Part shown: positions 22,569-24,994 of the stretch, one piece after another
Layout of the letters: every line of letters begins with the position of its first letter
How positions within the stretch are numbered: the stretch's first letter is position 1
DNA from: Chitinophagaceae bacterium
Lineage (GTDB): Bacteria; Bacteroidota; Bacteroidia; Chitinophagales; Chitinophagaceae
Direction of reading: 5' to 3'
DNA: 24,994 nucleotides
Assembly (NCBI GenBank): GCA_017989935.1
Contig: JAGNOY010000004.1
Span: 1 to 24,994, forward strand
Program-made: the position numbers and the translations under genes
The notes under the pieces: model-generated
What the model saw: only the letters and a program-made list of their open reading frames with translations
What the model was told of the DNA's origin: nothing
The model's database searches: none

Positions 22569-23831
22569 TTATTTCTTCTCTACTTTTTGAGTTGAAATTA
22601 CTTGGCCACTTTGCATAGTTTGCAACATGAACATACCCTTTGTCACCGAATTCAAATCAAGTTGAAATATATTACTTCCTTGCAAGGTTTTTGCTTGCAC
22701 TTCCTTTATCATTCTTCCAGACATATCAGATAATATAATGGTTGTGTTTCCTTCTTGCAACATAAAACATGCTACATTCAAGATACCTTGTGTTGGGTTC
22801 GGATAAATTGAAACTACATTTCCATTCGCATCTCTGTACAAATCTATCACTTGGCTATGGGTAGTTTTACCATCCATATCTACTTGTTGAAGTCTGTAAT
22901 AGTTATGACCTATTGTAGGGTGCTCATCTTGCAATTCGTACTTGATGACACCACTTGAATTGCCATTGATTGCTTTTGAATTTACTTTGCCAATAGTGCT
23001 AAATTCGCTTGCATCTTGACTACGTTGCACATTAAAGTAAGCATTGTTTTGCTCCATAGAAGTTGACCAATCAAGCATATGATTTACACCCTCAATTTTG
23101 GCAGAAAAATTATTAATCTGCATTGGCAAAACGATATTAGGCAACAAATTAGTAAATAGGGTTAAACTTAAGGCAGCATTCGCTTGTCCGTGAAGATAAT
23201 TAGATGGATTTTCTAATTGCAATTTAGTTACATCCGTACGATCTAAAGTTGTTATATTATATTCTGTACGACCTGGAGTTATCGCAGAAAAACCCTCAAC
23301 AACAATCGCGTTTGGAAAATCATTAATTGGATTTTGTCCTGAAGGAATTAATCCACCATTCACATTAGGAACCTGATCTGCATTACCGTCATATAAAACT
23401 GAAAAAATTTCGGTAATTCCATTACTTGGATCATTATCAGCATCACTATAGGCATAGAGACCTTCTCCTTCAGTTGCCAAGGCAAAATTACTACTCGATG
23501 CAGTCTTTACAGCGCTACCACAAGAAGTATTTCCTGTACAGTTTACAGAAAATACATCTGTAGAAATTTCATTCACAAACACCACAGAACCTTTTGTAAT
23601 AGTGCCATTCGCTGTAAAAGCAACAACAGCTTCTGTTAAATTATTAAATGAATTACTTGCATCTGCATACTCGTTTTCTGTAAAATAAACAACATTACCT
23701 GACACCAGTTCTTCCGTCACTACAAATGTAAAGCCATCCGGACTTACATGATTCATTCCGATGACAGCAACTTTTTGTGCTGAGCAAATTATTGCATGAA
23801 ACATGCAAACTAGGGTAATAATTTTTTTCAT
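22569..23831 (-). CDS. Secreted protein with T9SS type A sorting domain
   Basis: 420 residues. Residues 1-18 are a signal peptide (ending C-S-A-Q). About 19-190 is an N-domain (V-A-V-I-G-M-N, D-G-F-T-F-V-V, G-N-V-V-Y-F-T-E-N-E, G-S-V-V-F-V-N-E) of a type seen in other secreted Bacteroidota proteins with the pattern F-x-F-V-x-L-x-x-I-x-x-G-x-x-I-Y-F-T-D; function unknown. About 243-330 is a fibronectin-like linker (L-D-W-S-T-S-M-E-Q-N-N-A-Y-F). The last 80 residues form the sorting domain (S-I-Y-P-N-P-T-Q-G-I-L-N, I-L-S-D-M-S-G-R-M-I-K-E, K-G-M-F-M-L). Known: this tail directs export through the type IX system and is cleaved or processed at the surface. From the fibronectin-like linker onward it is closely similar to the next gene, which implies a recent duplication or domain exchange. 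Confidence 0.88.
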   Translation of the reverse strand: MKKIITLVCMFHAIICSAQKVAVIGMNHVSPDGFTFVVTEELVSGNVVYFTENEYADASNSFNNLTEAVVAFTANGTITKGSVVFVNEISTDVFSVNCTGNTSCGSAVKTASSSNFALATEGEGLYAYSDADNDPSNGITEIFSVLYDGNADQVPNVNGGLIPSGQNPINDFPNAIVVEGFSAITPGRTEYNITTLDRTDVTKLQLENPSNYLHGQANAALSLTLFTNLLPNIVLPMQINNFSAKIEGVNHMLDWSTSMEQNNAYFNVQRSQDASEFSTIGKVNSKAINGNSSGVIKYELQDEHPTIGHNYYRLQQVDMDGKTTHSQVIDLYRDANGNVVSIYPNPTQGILNVACFMLQEGNTTIILSDMSGRMIKEVQAKTLQGSNIFQLDLNSVTKGMFMLQTMQSGQVISTQKVEKK

Positions 23832-23850
23832 ATGGTTATTGATTTAGATT

Positions 23851-23858
23851 CAAATGTA
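23851..23858 (-). promoter_or_regulatory. Possible -7 box TACATTTG of the 23831 gene
   Basis: Exact TAnnTTTG match on the minus strand, 19 bases before the ATG, which would leave a short leader. No -33 TTTG is seen at the expected distance. Confidence 0.35.
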
Positions 23859-23900
23859 ACTCTTAAAGATTATAATCCATTTTTTAATAGTGGCAATACC

Positions 23901-23936
23901 TAATAAATAAAACGCTCCCTTTAGAGGAGCGCTTTT
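23901..23936 (-). terminator. Intrinsic terminator after the 23964 gene
   Basis: CGCTCC (23913-23918) pairs with GGAGCG (23926-23931) around a seven-base loop, extended by AA/TT with one bulge. On the minus strand the hairpin is followed by TTTTATTTATT, giving a U-tract. The plus strand also has CTTTTT after it. Confidence 0.8.
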
Positions 23937-23963
23937 TAAAACATGAAAAATAGGACACTACAC

Positions 23964-24994
23964 CTACTCGCATTTCTCTATCTTTTGGATAGAAATTACT
24001 TGATTGCCTTGACTTACTTTCAACAAATACATACCAATGGAAACATCACTCATGTCAAATGAAATGGTATTACTTCCTGTTGATGTGTTCATTTGAATTT
24101 CTTTAATTTTTCTTCCAGAAAGATCAGATAATATAATAGCGGCTTCTCCCTCAGTTAAGAATAAACATTCAACATATAACATACCTTTTGTTGGATTCGG
24201 ATAAATAGAGATTATATTGCCATTGGCATCTCTGTATAGATTAATCACTTCACTATAGCTTGAATTTCCATCTAAATCTACTTGTTCAAGTCTGTAATAA
24301 TTATTTCCTGTTGAAGGGTGTTCATCTTGCAATTCGTACCTCAACATGGTAGATGAGTTACCATTGATTGCCTTTGTATTTACTTTGGCAATGGTTGTAA
24401 AGTTTCTTGCATCTTGGCTACGTTGCACATGAAAGTATGCATTGTTTTGTTCCATAGAGGTAGTCCAATTTAGCACATTCGCTGTTGTTTCTCTATTGCC
24501 TGTAAATGATAAAAGTGTAACTGGCAATGGCGAACTCATAGAAATACTACCTAATGTAAATGGACTCCAGCTGTTTAATACATTGCTCGTAACACTTCCT
24601 GCTGCAATAGTACCTGTGGCTGTTGTGCCTTCGTTTACCCATTCGCTATTGCTGAGGTGTGCTACTTTTAAAGCGGTAATATTACCAATACCTGTGTTGT
24701 TGTAATCGTCCCAATACATAGTAACAATGCCTGTTGCAACACCACCAAAGGGCACATCACAATTCCAAAACTCATTTGCATTAAAGGCTATTAAAGGGGT
24801 AGCTTCTGAACCATTTGCAGTATAGGGATTTGCGCCTGCATTACCTGTATTATACCTTACATACATTCCGTCTGAGTTGTCTGATAAATTGATTGCAATA
24901 GGTTGGTATCGAATGCCATTTCCTACAGGATAGATAAACGAACCAAGTCCTTGTTTAAGCACTTTTCCATTCACATGACTACTGTCTGAAGGGG
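23964..24994 (-). CDS. Secreted protein with T9SS type A sorting domain, N-terminus outside the window
   Basis: The frame is open to the right edge (upstream codons read P-S-D-S-S-H before V-N-G-K), so the GTG at 24974 is not the start; at least 343 residues are present. The visible N-part (G-S-F-I-Y-P-V-G-N-G-x-x-Y-Q-P-I-A-I) is a beta-rich domain with a G-x-F-x-x-P-V-G motif common just before sorting tails in Bacteroidota surface proteins. A fibronectin-like stretch follows (V-L-N-W-T-T-S-M-E-Q-N-N-A-Y-F-H-V-Q-R-S-Q-D), then a sorting domain (S-I-Y-P-N-P-T-K-G-M-L-Y, I-L-S-D-L-S-G-R-K-I-K-E). Its last 185 or so residues are close to those of the 22569-23831 gene at both protein and DNA level. 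A terminator separates the two, so they are expressed independently. Confidence 0.88.
   Translation of the reverse strand, partial: PSDSSHVNGKVLKQGLGSFIYPVGNGIRYQPIAINLSDNSDGMYVRYNTGNAGANPYTANGSEATPLIAFNANEFWNCDVPFGGVATGIVTMYWDDYNNTGIGNITALKVAHLSNSEWVNEGTTATGTIAAGSVTSNVLNSWSPFTLGSISMSSPLPVTLLSFTGNRETTANVLNWTTSMEQNNAYFHVQRSQDARNFTTIAKVNTKAINGNSSTMLRYELQDEHPSTGNNYYRLEQVDLDGNSSYSEVINLYRDANGNIISIYPNPTKGMLYVECLFLTEGEAAIILSDLSGRKIKEIQMNTSTGSNTISFDMSDVSIGMYLLKVSQGNQVISIQKIEKCE

Overview
The window is AT-rich chromosomal DNA of a member of the Bacteroidota, probably from the Chitinophagales/Sphingobacteriales side. The evidence is three cell-surface proteins with C-terminal type IX secretion (T9SS) sorting domains (two type A-like, one type B-like), a TonB-dependent-receptor-like protein with a carboxypeptidase-regulatory N-domain, a ComM/YifB protein of the Bacteroidota type, a sugar-kinase/RapZ-C fusion, tandem subunit III genes of a haem-copper oxidase, and TAnnTTTG-type -7 promoter boxes. 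No rRNA, tRNA, CRISPR array or transposase was seen.

Layout. 1-1513: the 3' end of comM/yifB, a shared bidirectional terminator, a small Cys-rich lipoprotein on the minus strand, and an exbD gene with no visible exbB. 1745-4165: outer-membrane beta-barrel/TonB-receptor-like protein. 4217-5236 (minus): a putative antitoxin and a zeta-like toxin in the same reading frame, separated by one amber codon. 5576-9301: a 1241-residue exported TraB/GumN (Tiki-like) protein with a very long unrecognised C-terminal part. 9486-10129: a small protein translationally coupled to a retropepsin-like aspartic protease. 10520-13635: kinase/RapZ-C fusion followed by a B12-binding radical SAM protein. 13666-16421: an SDR dehydrogenase, an exported PsbP-like protein, a DUF3820 protein, a DUF433/DUF5615 toxin-antitoxin pair and a phage-type small protein. 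16555-18316 (minus): the tail of a cytochrome oxidase operon (two subunit III proteins and subunit IV) with a terminator. 18478-19197 (minus): lipB. 19668-24994: three large T9SS cargo proteins.

The signal that ordinary genes do not explain is a family of intergenic, structured, non-coding repeats of about 95-155 bp. Five copies occur (1524, 10331, 14985, 19242, 19540), in both orientations. Each starts near TTTTGGGCGGC and carries a conserved block close to TTTCCGCTACTATCCCTGC before its 3' end. The end stem is kept by compensatory base changes (GCAGCA/TGCTGC, GTGGC/GCCAC, CGGGC/GCCCG, GCGGCA/TGCCGC), and each copy has a different central hairpin. This pattern points to selection on a folded RNA or DNA structure, or to a non-autonomous mobile element. 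A second, unrelated structured intergenic repeat lies at 22140-22335. Four genes (10520, 14385 minus, 14463, 19197 minus) have a -7-like box ending only 2-4 bases before the start codon, which suggests leaderless mRNAs.
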